A DNA stretch of 64,000 bases from Devosia sp. 66-14 (GTDB taxonomy: Bacteria; Pseudomonadota; Alphaproteobacteria; Rhizobiales; Devosiaceae): NCBI GenBank assembly GCA_001899085.1, contig MKVB01000006.1:99537-163536 (forward strand). Direction: 5' to 3'. Below are positions 18,716-26,758 of the stretch, piece by piece. The notes under the pieces were generated by a model. That model saw only the letters and a program-made list of their open reading frames with translations, was not told where the DNA came from and searched no databases. A program made the translations under genes and the position numbers. Positions within the stretch are counted from its first letter, which is position 1; each line of letters begins with the position of its first letter.

Positions 18716-19444
18716 TTACTCGAGCCGACGCCAGCCCAACGGGCCGCGCTGCACTTCGAGCGGACGGAACTGGCCTTTGTAGGCCATCTTGGGCGAGTCC
18801 TTCACCCAGTAGCCGAGATAGACGTAGGTGAGCGCCGCCAGCTTCACCTGCTCGATGTGATCGAGGATCAGCAGGTTGCCGAGCCCGCGCTTGTCGAGCA
18901 GCGGATCGTAGAAGCTGTAGACCATCGACAGGCCGTCGGGCATCACGTCGGTCAGCGCAACGGCGACCAGCGGCCGCTGCGGGTGCGAGGTCAGCCGGTA
19001 CTCCACCACCACGGTCTGCACCGGGGTGTCCTCGACCATGTACTCGTAGTCGACGAAGCTCATCTGGGTCATGCCGCCGCCGGCATGGCGGGCATCGAGA
19101 TAGCGCTTGAACAGCGCAAACTGCTCGGCGGTGGCCCGCGGCTGGCAGACCTCCACCGCGATATCGGCATTGGCCTTGAGGATGCGGCGATAGCGCGCCG
19201 ACGGCGCGAATTCCTGCGCCACAATGCGGACCGATTGACAGGCCGAACAGCCGTCACAGGCGGGGCGATAGATCAGGTTCTGGCTGCGCCGGAAGCCGTT
19301 GTCGCTCAACAGGTGATGGAGCGAGGACGCACGGCGGCCGGTGAGGTGGGTGAAGAGCTTACGTTCCTGACGACCCGGCAGATACGGACATGGCATGGCC
19401 GCGGTAAGGAAGAGCTGGGTGTTCTCGGGCGTCTGATCGGTCAT
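18716..19444 (-). CDS. bpt: Aspartate/glutamate leucyltransferase (Bpt)
   Basis: The 242-aa enzyme transfers leucine from Leu-tRNA to proteins with N-terminal Asp or Glu, marking them for ClpS/ClpAP degradation in the N-degron pathway. Hallmarks are CPYLPGRQERKLFTHL, the RPACDGCSACQSVRI cysteine region, and the C-terminal GYWVKDSPKMAYKGQFRP acetyltransferase-like core. Length matches bacterial Bpt rather than eukaryotic Ate1. Confidence 0.92.
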   Translation of the reverse strand: MTDQTPENTQLFLTAAMPCPYLPGRQERKLFTHLTGRRASSLHHLLSDNGFRRSQNLIYRPACDGCSACQSVRIVAQEFAPSARYRRILKANADIAVEVCQPRATAEQFALFKRYLDARHAGGGMTQMSFVDYEYMVEDTPVQTVVVEYRLTSHPQRPLVAVALTDVMPDGLSMVYSFYDPLLDKRGLGNLLILDHIEQVKLAALTYVYLGYWVKDSPKMAYKGQFRPLEVQRGPLGWRRLE

Positions 19445-19525
19445 CGTCGTCCTTCGAGCGATGCCCAGAGGATAGACGCGACCCGAGGGCCCGGCAATGG
19501 CCCATCATGCCTCAGCGCACCGGGA

Positions 19526-20017
19526 TCAGGCGTTGTGCATGCCGCCGGAGCGCCAGAAACGCTGCATGGGCGAACGGCGCAGCATCAGAGTGCCGACGAC
19601 CAGGTCGTGCAGCATCTGCTGGCGCGGCGTGAACAGCGCGAACAGGATGGAGAACGGCCAGGAAATCCACACCGTCACCCAGAACAGGATCGGGTGGATG
19701 AGGATGCTCCAGCCGTTGAGCGGCGTGCCGCGCACCGGGGTCAGCACGATATCCATCATCTGCATGCCGACGGTGCCGCGCATCGGCGAGCCGAGGGTCG
19801 CGGCATAATAGCCGAGGATGGCCACCGGAATGATGATCGGCAGGGCCAGCAGCCCGAGCCCCAGCGTCACGATGCCGAAAATGCCGCCAACCAGCAGCGC
19901 GGCGATGGTGATGAAGGTGATGATCACGCAGTCGATCAGCCACGCCGCGGCACGGCGCAGCAACACGCCATCGAACAGTTCCGGCGCGTTGGACGGGTCG
20001 GGAAGGTGGTCGTTCAT
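19526..20017 (-). CDS. RDD family membrane protein
   Basis: The product is 163 aa from ATG 20017 (an ATG at 20035 would add six residues; neither has a strong ribosome site). The RDD pattern is visible: LRRAAAWLIDCVIITF, a second long hydrophobic segment (ALLVGGIFGIVTLGL then LLALPIIIPVAILGYY), GTVGMQMMDI and TPRQQMLHDLVVGT. Three to four membrane spans are likely. The family function is unclear; some members are Na+/H+ antiporters. Nothing adjacent suggests a substrate. Confidence 0.82.
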   Translation of the reverse strand: MNDHLPDPSNAPELFDGVLLRRAAAWLIDCVIITFITIAALLVGGIFGIVTLGLGLLALPIIIPVAILGYYAATLGSPMRGTVGMQMMDIVLTPVRGTPLNGWSILIHPILFWVTVWISWPFSILFALFTPRQQMLHDLVVGTLMLRRSPMQRFWRSGGMHNA

Positions 20018-20155
20018 GGTGGTGCCCTGGTTCATGACCAACAAATGGGGACCATGAGGTCGCACACAAGTGGGAACGCGAAAAATCCGTCGGCCCCGGC
20101 GGCGGCGCCATTGCGTCCGTTGGCGATTTGCGCGGGCCGGTGCTAGGCAATCGAC

Positions 20156-20602
20156 ATGGATGCCGACATCTTTGAGCTTGACCGCTCGAGCATCGCCATA
20201 CCCCTGCACCTGCGGTCGGTGCGGTACGACGCCGGCCGCCACCCCGGCGCGTCCGCTGAGCGCAGTGTGGCGGGAGGCGCCAACTGCCAGCTTTATGCGT
20301 ATGCGGTGCTTGAGCATCACGGCTTCACGCTGCCCGGCCTGCGCTCGCGCGAGCTGTGGCTCGATCGCGATCACACGGCCATGGTGGATCACATGCAGCC
20401 GCTCGACCTGGTGCTCGTTCACGACAATCCCGACAGCTGGGGCGCCCATGTCGGGTTGTGCGTCGGCGGGACAAATGTCCTCCATCTGTCGCGGAAGATC
20501 GGCGTTCCGGCGATCGAGACGCTCGCCGCGCTGCAGGAGCGCGCCGAGTACCGTTTCCTGATCGGGTTCAAGCGCCCGTTGCGCCGCGCTGAAATCGGCT
20601 AG
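20156..20602 (+). CDS. NlpC/P60-like cysteine peptidase fold protein
   Basis: The 148-aa cytosolic protein (no signal peptide) has the residue order of NlpC/P60 proteins: Cys44 in VAGGANCQLYAYAVL, His98 in SWGAHVGLCVG and His110 in NVLHLSRK, fitting a Cys-His-His triad. Without a secretion signal a peptidoglycan target is doubtful; cytosolic homologues hydrolyse or transfer on small amides. The gene ends in a four-base overlap with the convergent hemB, so the two transcripts run into each other. Confidence 0.65.
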   Translation: MDADIFELDRSSIAIPLHLRSVRYDAGRHPGASAERSVAGGANCQLYAYAVLEHHGFTLPGLRSRELWLDRDHTAMVDHMQPLDLVLVHDNPDSWGAHVGLCVGGTNVLHLSRKIGVPAIETLAALQERAEYRFLIGFKRPLRRAEIG

Positions 20603-21612
20603 GCGTTGAGCAACCGGGCTGCTTCAAGGGCAAAGTATGTCAGTACGCCGTCGCACCCTGCCCGCTTGAACGCCATGAGGCTTTCCATCATCGCCCCCTC
20701 GCCGTTGATCGCCCCCGCCGCCGCGGCGAACCGGATCATCGCGTACTCGCCCGACACCTGGTAGGCGAACAGCGGCACGTCGAAGGCGTCGCTGCAGCGC
20801 TGGATGATATCGAGGTAAGGCATGCCGGGCTTCACCATCACCATGTCGGCGCCCTCGGCAATATCCTGCGCCACCTCGCGCATGGCCTCGTCCGAGTTGG
20901 CGTAGTCGAGCTGGTAGGTGCGCTTGTCGCCGACAAGCCGGCTGCCCGAGCCTACCGCCTCGCGGAACGGACCGTAATAGACCGAGGCGAACTTGGCCGA
21001 GTAGGCCATGATGGCGACATGATCGAAGCCCTCGCCGTCGAGCGCCCGGCGGATGGCGGCGACCCGACCATCCATCATGTCGGAAGGGGCAATGATGTCG
21101 GCCCCTGCCCTCGCCTGCATCAGCGCGGCCTTGACCATGGCCTCGACCGTCTCGTCGTTGAGAATCTCGCCATCGCGGACCAGCCCGTCCTGGCCGTCAG
21201 ACGAGTACTCGTCGAGCGCCACGTCGGTGATGAGGCCGATGTCGATGCCGGCATCGCGGATGGCGCGTACCGCCTGCCCGGTCAGATTGTCCGGGTTCCA
21301 CGCCTCGTTGCCATCGGCGTTGCGGCGATCGTCCTGCGTGTTGGGGAACAGCGCCAGGGCCGGGATGCCTTCCGCCGCGGCGGCCCTCGCCGCCTCGACC
21401 ACGAGGTCGACGCTCAGCCGCTCGACGCCGGGCAAGGTGCGAATGGCGGTGCGCTCGTTATGCCCGTCGATGACGAATAGCGGCCAGATCAGGTCATGCG
21501 GGGTGAGCACGGTCTCGCGGACCATGTTGCGCATCCAGCCGGTACGACGCAGCCGTCGCTGGCGCCGCCCTCCCAGGAAGCTCATGTCGTGCTTGGGCCA
21601 GTTCGTGCTCAT
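20599..21612 (-). CDS. hemB: Delta-aminolevulinic acid dehydratase (porphobilinogen synthase)
   Basis: The 337-aa enzyme condenses two 5-aminolevulinate molecules to porphobilinogen in haem synthesis. Schiff-base lysines are Lys207 (MAYSAKFAS) and Lys261 (MVKPGMPYLD). The metal region reads DVALDEYSSDGQDG, with Asp/Ala instead of the three cysteines of zinc enzymes, so it is the magnesium type known from Pseudomonas and Rhizobiales. The basic, Arg-rich N-terminal arm (GGRRQRRLRRTGWMRNMV) is the usual octamer arm. It is divergent from the DUF6163-ldtR-ldtP genes. Confidence 0.96.
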   Translation of the reverse strand: MSTNWPKHDMSFLGGRRQRRLRRTGWMRNMVRETVLTPHDLIWPLFVIDGHNERTAIRTLPGVERLSVDLVVEAARAAAAEGIPALALFPNTQDDRRNADGNEAWNPDNLTGQAVRAIRDAGIDIGLITDVALDEYSSDGQDGLVRDGEILNDETVEAMVKAALMQARAGADIIAPSDMMDGRVAAIRRALDGEGFDHVAIMAYSAKFASVYYGPFREAVGSGSRLVGDKRTYQLDYANSDEAMREVAQDIAEGADMVMVKPGMPYLDIIQRCSDAFDVPLFAYQVSGEYAMIRFAAAAGAINGEGAMMESLMAFKRAGCDGVLTYFALEAARLLNA

Positions 21613-21787
21613 GGGTCACTCCGCCGGAGCCTGCCGCCATCGGGCGCTCCGCATTCTCATTGTCGCGCCTCGGAACCGGTCTGCGACCTTGGCCGACGCA
21701 TCCAGATCGCCGCGCTTCTATCAGCCGCCGGCGGCTCGCGCCAAGGCTGCGCTTGTCGCACTCACCCATCCGCGCTATCCACGCCCT

Positions 21788-22171
21788 ATGGATTTGAAGA
21801 GCGAACTTGCCGGGCGCTATCTCAGGATCATCGCGATCGTCGCGCTGCTGCTGGGGCTCGCCGATGCGTCGCGCCTGCTCGGCGTTTCGTCCGGGGCGGT
21901 CAGCCCGATTGCGCAGCTCGGACCCACCGGTTTCGCGTTCCTCATGGTGTTCTGCCTCGCCCGCCTGTTCGCCGCGGTCGGCCTCTGGTTGCGCGCCAGC
22001 TGGGGTGCGGTGCTGCTGGTCGGGGCCACGGTGGTGGAACTGGCGCTCTATCTCGGCGGCGTGCCGGGCGTCGAAATCGGTGCCTTCGGCTTCGCCCTGC
22101 GGCTGCTGATGGTAGGCGGTATCGCGGTGCTGTTCTTCCTCAGCTTCCGCCTGCGCCGCGCCCACGACTGA
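21788..22171 (+). CDS. DUF6163 family membrane protein
   Basis: The 127-aa protein has four hydrophobic segments: IIAIVALLLGLADASRLLG, FAFLMVFCLARLFAAVGLW, GAVLLVGATVVELALYL and LMVGGIAVLFFLSFRLR. It matches the small membrane protein found beside hemB and ldtR in Hyphomicrobiales and named only as DUF6163. Start ATG 21788 is chosen by family length; a much longer upstream reading frame lacks support. No function is known; its conserved position suggests a link to envelope or LdtR control. Confidence 0.75.
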   Translation: MDLKSELAGRYLRIIAIVALLLGLADASRLLGVSSGAVSPIAQLGPTGFAFLMVFCLARLFAAVGLWLRASWGAVLLVGATVVELALYLGGVPGVEIGAFGFALRLLMVGGIAVLFFLSFRLRRAHD

Positions 22172-22262
22172 GCCCTCGCCGGGGCCGGTAACGGACGATT
22201 CAGGTTACAATTTTCTGACCTGCGGTTACCTCTCGTAAAGCCAAATTCCTGAACTTTTTCCG

Positions 22263-22299
22263 TAAGATAGTTTTAAGTCTACGGCTTAAGGCGATCTTA
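22263..22299. promoter_or_regulatory. Nested 37-bp inverted repeat upstream of ldtR
   Basis: Two perfect inverted repeats share one centre (22281): TAAGAT (22263-22268) with ATCTTA (22294-22299), and TTAAG (22273-22277) with CTTAA (22285-22289). The centre is 91 bases before the ldtR ATG. It is A+T-rich against a GC-rich background. A dimeric MarR-type protein such as LdtR could bind each dyad; a leader hairpin is the alternative. Confidence 0.55.
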
Positions 22300-22371
22300 T
22301 TTGGGCCCCCGTAGTTTGGGGCCTATGAGACGCGAAGAAATCGCGCAAGACGACAGGACAGTGAGGCAACA

Positions 22372-22881
22372 ATGGCAATCAAATCCAACGCCGCAGAGGC
22401 AATGGTTCCGGAAGAAGCCCAGGGGCTGAAGCCGCTCTACCTAGAAGCCGTCAGCCGTGTCGAACGGCTCCATCGCCGGCTGCTCGACCTGATCAAGGAC
22501 GAGTTCGACCGGATGGGCTGGGATGACATCAATCCGGTCCAGGCGCTGCTGATGTTCAACATCGGCGATGCCGAGATGACCGCCGGCGAGCTCCGCTCGC
22601 GTGGCTACTATCTCGGCTCGAACGTCTCGTACAATCTCAAGAAGCTGGTCGAGACCGGTTACATCTTCCAGGAGCGTTCGCGTTCCGACCGCCGCTCGGT
22701 CCGCATCCGTCTCACCCCCAAGGGCGAGGAAGTGGCCGAGGTGATCGACGAACTCTATGATCGCCACCTCAAGTCGATCGAAAAGGTCGGCGGCCTCAAC
22801 GGCGAAACCTTCGAGGGCCTCAACAAGGCACTCGGCCGCCTGGAGCGCTTCTGGGTCGACCAGATCCTCTACAAGCTCTGA
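22372..22881 (+). CDS. ldtR: MarR-type regulator LdtR
   Basis: The 169-aa protein is a winged-helix MarR protein with the features of LdtR: VQALLMFNIGDAEMTAGELR, the recognition region YLGSNVSYNLKKLVETGY and the wing QERSRSDRRSVRIRLTPKG. In Liberibacter and Sinorhizobium LdtR activates an L,D-transpeptidase gene and affects osmotic tolerance and motility. The same transpeptidase (ldtP) follows here. GAGG lies five bases before the ATG. The upstream nested palindrome is a candidate site of autoregulation. Confidence 0.9.
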   Translation: MAIKSNAAEAMVPEEAQGLKPLYLEAVSRVERLHRRLLDLIKDEFDRMGWDDINPVQALLMFNIGDAEMTAGELRSRGYYLGSNVSYNLKKLVETGYIFQERSRSDRRSVRIRLTPKGEEVAEVIDELYDRHLKSIEKVGGLNGETFEGLNKALGRLERFWVDQILYKL

Positions 22882-22942
22882 TCCCGGCAGGGCTCGGCCC
22901 TGTCTCCAACCAGTGTGGCATCCTTGCCACAGCAGGTTGAGC

Positions 22943-22972
22943 AAACGCCGGCCTTAAGCCGGCGTTTCTTAT
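22943..22972 (+). terminator. Terminator between ldtR and ldtP
   Basis: AAACGCCGGC (22943-22952), loop CTTAA, GCCGGCGTTT (22958-22967), then CTTATTT. The stem is perfect over 10 bp. ldtR and ldtP are therefore probably separate transcripts. Confidence 0.85.
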
Positions 22973-23151
22973 TTACGCCCAGAATTCCGCTATGCATCGA
23001 AACAATTGCAGGCTGATCCTCGTCACTGCAAGTCCCTTGGTTTTGTGCGTTCAAACGGCCGGCAGTTCACACCTGCTTGACCGCGTTGGAGCCATCCTGG
23101 GGGCGATGCTATGAGGGACAACCTCTCGGAATGGCGACTTTGGGTGAATTG

Positions 23152-24417
23152 ATGCGGCTGAATCGACGGAACCTCCTCACCTCCATGGCGGCCATGAGCG
23201 CCGGTCTGGCGATGCCGGCAATCGTGCGAGCCGAGGACAATAATTTCTGGGACTCCCTCAACAAGGAGAACCGGATCAAGAATGTCGACCAGGCCGGCAA
23301 CACCGCCACCGCCAAGAGCCTTGTCGATACGATCGAGCCGATCCTCAGCTACGACACCTCGTACAACCTGCAGCTCGCCATCCAGAACTACGAGGCGTTC
23401 ATCGCCGCCAATGGCAGCTGGGAAGCGCCGACGCGCGAGACCTTCGGGCTGAAGCTCGGTGTGTCGCGCCGCGCCGCCGCGCTGCTGAAGCGCCGCCTGA
23501 TGATCAACGGCGACATGCCGCTGGAAAAGCGCGTTAGCGACGAGTTCGACGCCGGCCTCGACGCCGCAGTGCGACTGTTCCAGGCCCGCCATGGCCTCGT
23601 CATCAACGGCGCGGTGGATGAAGCGACCTTCTATGCGCTGTCGGTGCCGGCCGATTACCGGCTCAACCAGCTGCGGTTAAACGCCCAGCGCATCGACCAG
23701 TGGGCCTCGGCGCTGTCCGACCGCTATGTCGTGGTGAATATTCCGGCTGCCATGGTCGAGGCGGTCGAGGGTGCGCAGGTGGTGCAGCGCCACAACTCGG
23801 TGGTCGGCAAGGTCGATCGCGCCACCCCGATCCTCAACTCCAAGATCTTTCAGGTGAAGTTCAATCCTTACTGGACGGTGCCCAAGAGCATCATCGAGAA
23901 GGATATGATCAAGTACATGAACGAGGATCCGGAATACCTGACCAAATTCCGCATCCGCATCTTCGACGGCAAGGGCAACGAGATCCCGCCGACGGCGATC
24001 AACTGGCAGACCACCGAAGCAGTGAAGTACACCTTCCGGCAGGACCCGGGCGGCGAAAACTCGATGGGGCACTGCAAGATCGACTTCTACAACAAGTACG
24101 ACGTCTACATGCACGACACGCCGCAGAAGGCGCTGTTCGGCGAGAACGCCCGCTTCCATTCCTCGGGCTGCATGCGCTGCGAGAATATCGAGGAACTGGT
24201 GGCCTGGCTGCTGCGCGACAATGGCGGCGGCTGGACCCCAGAAAGCGTGATGGCGGCGTGGGAACAGGGCATGCGCGAGGACATCAAACTCGACGTGCAG
24301 ATCCCCATCCATACCACCTACATCACCGCCTGGGCCAACCGGCAGGGCACGGTGAGCTTCCGCGACGACGTCTATCAGTTCGACGCGCAGGGCATCGTCA
24401 ACTTCGCACAAGGCTGA
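23152..24417 (+). CDS. ldtP: L,D-transpeptidase LdtP (YkuD domain)
   Basis: From ATG 23152 the protein is 421 aa. It opens with a twin-arginine signal (MRLNRRNLLTSMAAMSAGLA), a possible peptidoglycan-binding region around DAGLDAAVRLFQARHGLVIN, and a YkuD domain with catalytic Cys340 in HSSGCMRCEN and His336. It makes 3-3 cross-links in peptidoglycan or anchors proteins, in the periplasm. ATG 23131 is an alternative start adding seven residues before the arginine pair. LdtR regulation is inferred from the conserved neighbourhood. Position of the Cys motif and length fit the long alphaproteobacterial LdtP group. Confidence 0.9.
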   Translation: MRLNRRNLLTSMAAMSAGLAMPAIVRAEDNNFWDSLNKENRIKNVDQAGNTATAKSLVDTIEPILSYDTSYNLQLAIQNYEAFIAANGSWEAPTRETFGLKLGVSRRAAALLKRRLMINGDMPLEKRVSDEFDAGLDAAVRLFQARHGLVINGAVDEATFYALSVPADYRLNQLRLNAQRIDQWASALSDRYVVVNIPAAMVEAVEGAQVVQRHNSVVGKVDRATPILNSKIFQVKFNPYWTVPKSIIEKDMIKYMNEDPEYLTKFRIRIFDGKGNEIPPTAINWQTTEAVKYTFRQDPGGENSMGHCKIDFYNKYDVYMHDTPQKALFGENARFHSSGCMRCENIEELVAWLLRDNGGGWTPESVMAAWEQGMREDIKLDVQIPIHTTYITAWANRQGTVSFRDDVYQFDAQGIVNFAQG

Positions 24418-24422
24418 TCGAG

Positions 24423-24662
24423 ATGGCCGGCCCCGACGACAATCGTCCGGCCGGCCGTGTCCTTTTCGAGTTCGTGCAGGTCGGACAGCAGATGCGCGTC
24501 GCCGCCATCGACGAGGCTACCGGCACCGAAGTGGTGGTCATCACCCCATTGAGCGCGACCCCGTTCCAGATGCGGTCGCTGGCGCTGAGCAAGCTCCGGC
24601 GCAAGCTGGGCGGCGACGAACCACCGCCACCGTCGGGCTCCAAGCCGGCGAAGTACGCTTAG
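24423..24662 (+). CDS. Small conserved protein (DUF6898-like)
   Basis: This 79-aa protein starts five bases after the ldtP stop and is probably co-transcribed with it. It has the pattern GRVLFEFVQVGQQMRVAAID then EATGTEVVVITP, followed by a basic helix (ALSKLRRKLG) and a Pro-rich tail. The pattern matches small hypothetical proteins of Hyphomicrobiales named DUF6898; function unknown. The compact beta-rich start suggests a small folded domain. Confidence 0.6.
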   Translation: MAGPDDNRPAGRVLFEFVQVGQQMRVAAIDEATGTEVVVITPLSATPFQMRSLALSKLRRKLGGDEPPPPSGSKPAKYA

Positions 24663-24733
24663 CGTCCGCGGAGGGGATTGGCGTCCCCGGCCTCGCAAAC
24701 TCCCCCATCCGCCTACGTCGAGTAACGCCGGGC

Positions 24734-25381
24734 TCAGTCGGCCGGGCCGGCGAACAGGATGAGATTGCCGTCCGGATCGCGAACAATGAAGTTCCGGGCG
24801 TGCCACGGCTCGCTGCGCAGTTCGCGAAAGAAAGCTACGCCGGACGACTGGAACTCGAGGAAGAGCTGCTTGATCTCGGCTGCCGTGTCCACGGTGATCG
24901 AGGCGGACAGCAGTTGCTGGCGCTCGCGCACGTCCCCCATGAATACCGGCTCGCCGACATACCTCAGGCAAAGCCGCGCCCGGTCGCGCACGACCAGGCC
25001 GTAATACGGCGGATCGCCGTAGAGAAAGTCGATGGCGAAGCCGAGCTTCGAGGTGAAGAACGCGCACGATGCGTGGATGTCAGCGACGTAAAGCACGGCC
25101 TCCGTACCGCTGAGGACGGTAGTTCCGATCGGCTGTTTGACTTGCTTGCCCATGGCTGCAGTTCCTGTCTTGAGCGCCTGCCAGCCACTGAAACCCAACC
25201 GGCGAGCGACAAGCTCCTGCGCGTCGCTCAGCTTGAACGCCGCCTCCAGCACCTGATGATCATCAAGGTGCCGGAATCTGGGCAACGCAGCTCTGATCTC
25301 GGCGGCGACCGGGTGATACCGCTCGCGGTGCCAGCGCAGATATTGCTTGGCCTGCTTCTTCAGGTTTTCGAGGTTCGGCAT
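24734..25381 (-). CDS. VOC (glyoxalase/bleomycin-resistance) fold protein with N-terminal helical domain
   Basis: The 215-aa protein has an N-terminal helical region (NLENLKKQAKQYLRWHRERY and the ankyrin-like AQELVARRLGFSGWQALK), then a VOC domain from residue 90 (GTEAVLYVADIHASCAFFTS, KLGFAIDFLYGDPPYYGLV, FIVRDPDGNLILF). The same two-part design occurs in proteins annotated as bleomycin-resistance or glyoxalase-like. Which metal ligands are used is unclear, so enzymatic activity is uncertain. It converges on the ldtP transcript. Confidence 0.8.
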   Translation of the reverse strand: MPNLENLKKQAKQYLRWHRERYHPVAAEIRAALPRFRHLDDHQVLEAAFKLSDAQELVARRLGFSGWQALKTGTAAMGKQVKQPIGTTVLSGTEAVLYVADIHASCAFFTSKLGFAIDFLYGDPPYYGLVVRDRARLCLRYVGEPVFMGDVRERQQLLSASITVDTAAEIKQLFLEFQSSGVAFFRELRSEPWHARNFIVRDPDGNLILFAGPAD

Positions 25382-25499
25382 GGGCGCAACTACGGTTTAC
25401 ACATCGTAGGTGGGCATTGCCCCTTCGGCCTCGGCCGATGCGCCCCACTGCAGCGGCCACATGATGTCCGGACCGACAGAGGCTGTCAACGGCGCCTCC

Positions 25500-25967
25500 C
25501 TAATGCCCCATCACGTAGACCTTGAGGTTCTCCAACGACGACCGGAGGCCGGCGTCGTGGTCCTCCTTGCTGATGCCGGGCGGCACATCCTCGGCGAGGA
25601 AGATGACGCGGGTGCCGCCTTCGGCCGGTTCGAGGTCCCAGACCATGCGCATGGTGCCGGCAAAGGCGGGATCATCGCTTCGGAAGCGCACCAGTTGCAC
25701 GACCCGTTGGCCGGGCACCAGTTCGGCGAACTCGGATTCGACGACATCGGTATCGGCGGTGGTCTTGCCGTGGCCGGGTGTGCCGTAATGCAGCGCCAGG
25801 CGAAGGGCGCCACCGGGACGGGGCTCGAACTCGAGGATTTCGCCGGTCATGCCCTCGGGGGGCAGCCAGGCCAGCAACGCCTCGGCATCAATGAAGGCCC
25901 CATAGATCGTCTCGGCAGGAGCGGCGATGATCAGCGATGCCGTGTCGATACGCAGGTGATCCGCCAT
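25500..25967 (-). CDS. SRPBCC/AHSA1-type ligand-binding protein
   Basis: The 155-aa protein has the START/AHSA1 pattern: SLIIAAPAETIYGAFIDAEA, LLAWLPPEGMTGEILEFEPR in the first half, and the terminal helix DHDAGLRSSLENLKVYV. Such proteins form a hydrophobic cup binding small ligands and some act as aromatase/cyclase-like catalysts. ATG 25967 is preceded by GGAGAAACC. Its partner gene is not evident; the VOC gene lies 118 bases downstream on the same strand. Confidence 0.8.
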   Translation of the reverse strand: MADHLRIDTASLIIAAPAETIYGAFIDAEALLAWLPPEGMTGEILEFEPRPGGALRLALHYGTPGHGKTTADTDVVESEFAELVPGQRVVQLVRFRSDDPAFAGTMRMVWDLEPAEGGTRVIFLAEDVPPGISKEDHDAGLRSSLENLKVYVMGH

Positions 25968-26011
25968 TGTCGGTTTCTCCCCAGCTGCAACGCGCCAGCC
26001 GCGTCGTTGGA

Positions 26012-26734
26012 TCAAATCTCGGGCTTCGATACCAGTTCGACGAATGTATCGCGGATCGCCGGTGGTTCCAGCTGCCTCGTCATCCATACATGCATGTCGA
26101 GGAAATGCCCGGTCAGCCTGAAAGCGTCGGCTACATCATCGGGGGTGGGATCGGCATATCCAACGAGGAAGGGCGGCAGTCGCAGCAGCCGACTGAGATA
26201 GGGCTCCGCCGCGGCGCGGCTGACGGCTCGCCCCGATTTCGGCGACACGTGGCTGAGGTCACGGATTACCCCGGTTGCGGCGCAGCTCGAAAGGTCGAGA
26301 CCAAAGCCGAGTTCGTCGAGCAGGATCAGTTCGAACCGGGCCACCGAAGCGCCGAGTTCGAGCGGTGTGCCCTCCTGGTCGAGAATGCGGATGGCGATGC
26401 CGAGCAGCCGATCGTGCGGATCGCGTTCCGGCAGCAGCCGCAGGTGCTCGCAGACGATCTGGCTGGCATAGAGCTTCAGCCGGTCGGCGATCAGACCGGC
26501 GGCACGGGCTTCCAGCAACTCCAGCGTGAAGGTGCCCAGATGTTCTTCGAGCCGGGCGCGCCAGCTCACCTGCACAGAGTTTCCGGGCTGCAGGGTAGCG
26601 GCGAGCTTGGATGAGCGGCCGCCGCGGATCAATCCGAGCTGCCGGCCCCTGCCCTCGACCATCACCTCGGCGATGACGCTCGACTCGCCGTGGCGGCGGA
26701 CACCGACAATGAGCCCCTCACCGTCCCACTGCAT
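26012..26734 (-). CDS. recO: DNA repair protein RecO
   Basis: The 240-aa recombination mediator loads RecA onto SSB-coated DNA with RecR. The N-terminal OB fold (GLIVGVRRHGESSVIAEVM, GLIRGGRSSKLAATLQPGN) and the helical C-terminal domain with RFELILLDELGFGLDLSSC are present. As in other Alphaproteobacteria the four-cysteine zinc site is incomplete. It is the last gene of the rpoZ-to-recO run, 24 bases after era. Confidence 0.93.
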   Translation of the reverse strand: MQWDGEGLIVGVRRHGESSVIAEVMVEGRGRQLGLIRGGRSSKLAATLQPGNSVQVSWRARLEEHLGTFTLELLEARAAGLIADRLKLYASQIVCEHLRLLPERDPHDRLLGIAIRILDQEGTPLELGASVARFELILLDELGFGLDLSSCAATGVIRDLSHVSPKSGRAVSRAAAEPYLSRLLRLPPFLVGYADPTPDDVADAFRLTGHFLDMHVWMTRQLEPPAIRDTFVELVSKPEI

Positions 26735-26758
26735 GGACCGTCACGCCTCGGCGCGTCC

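Noticed and set aside
22273-22289. CtrA site (TTAA-N7-TTAA) before ldtR
   Set aside because: The TTAA elements are 9 bases apart and the symmetry is inverted, so a dyad is the better description.
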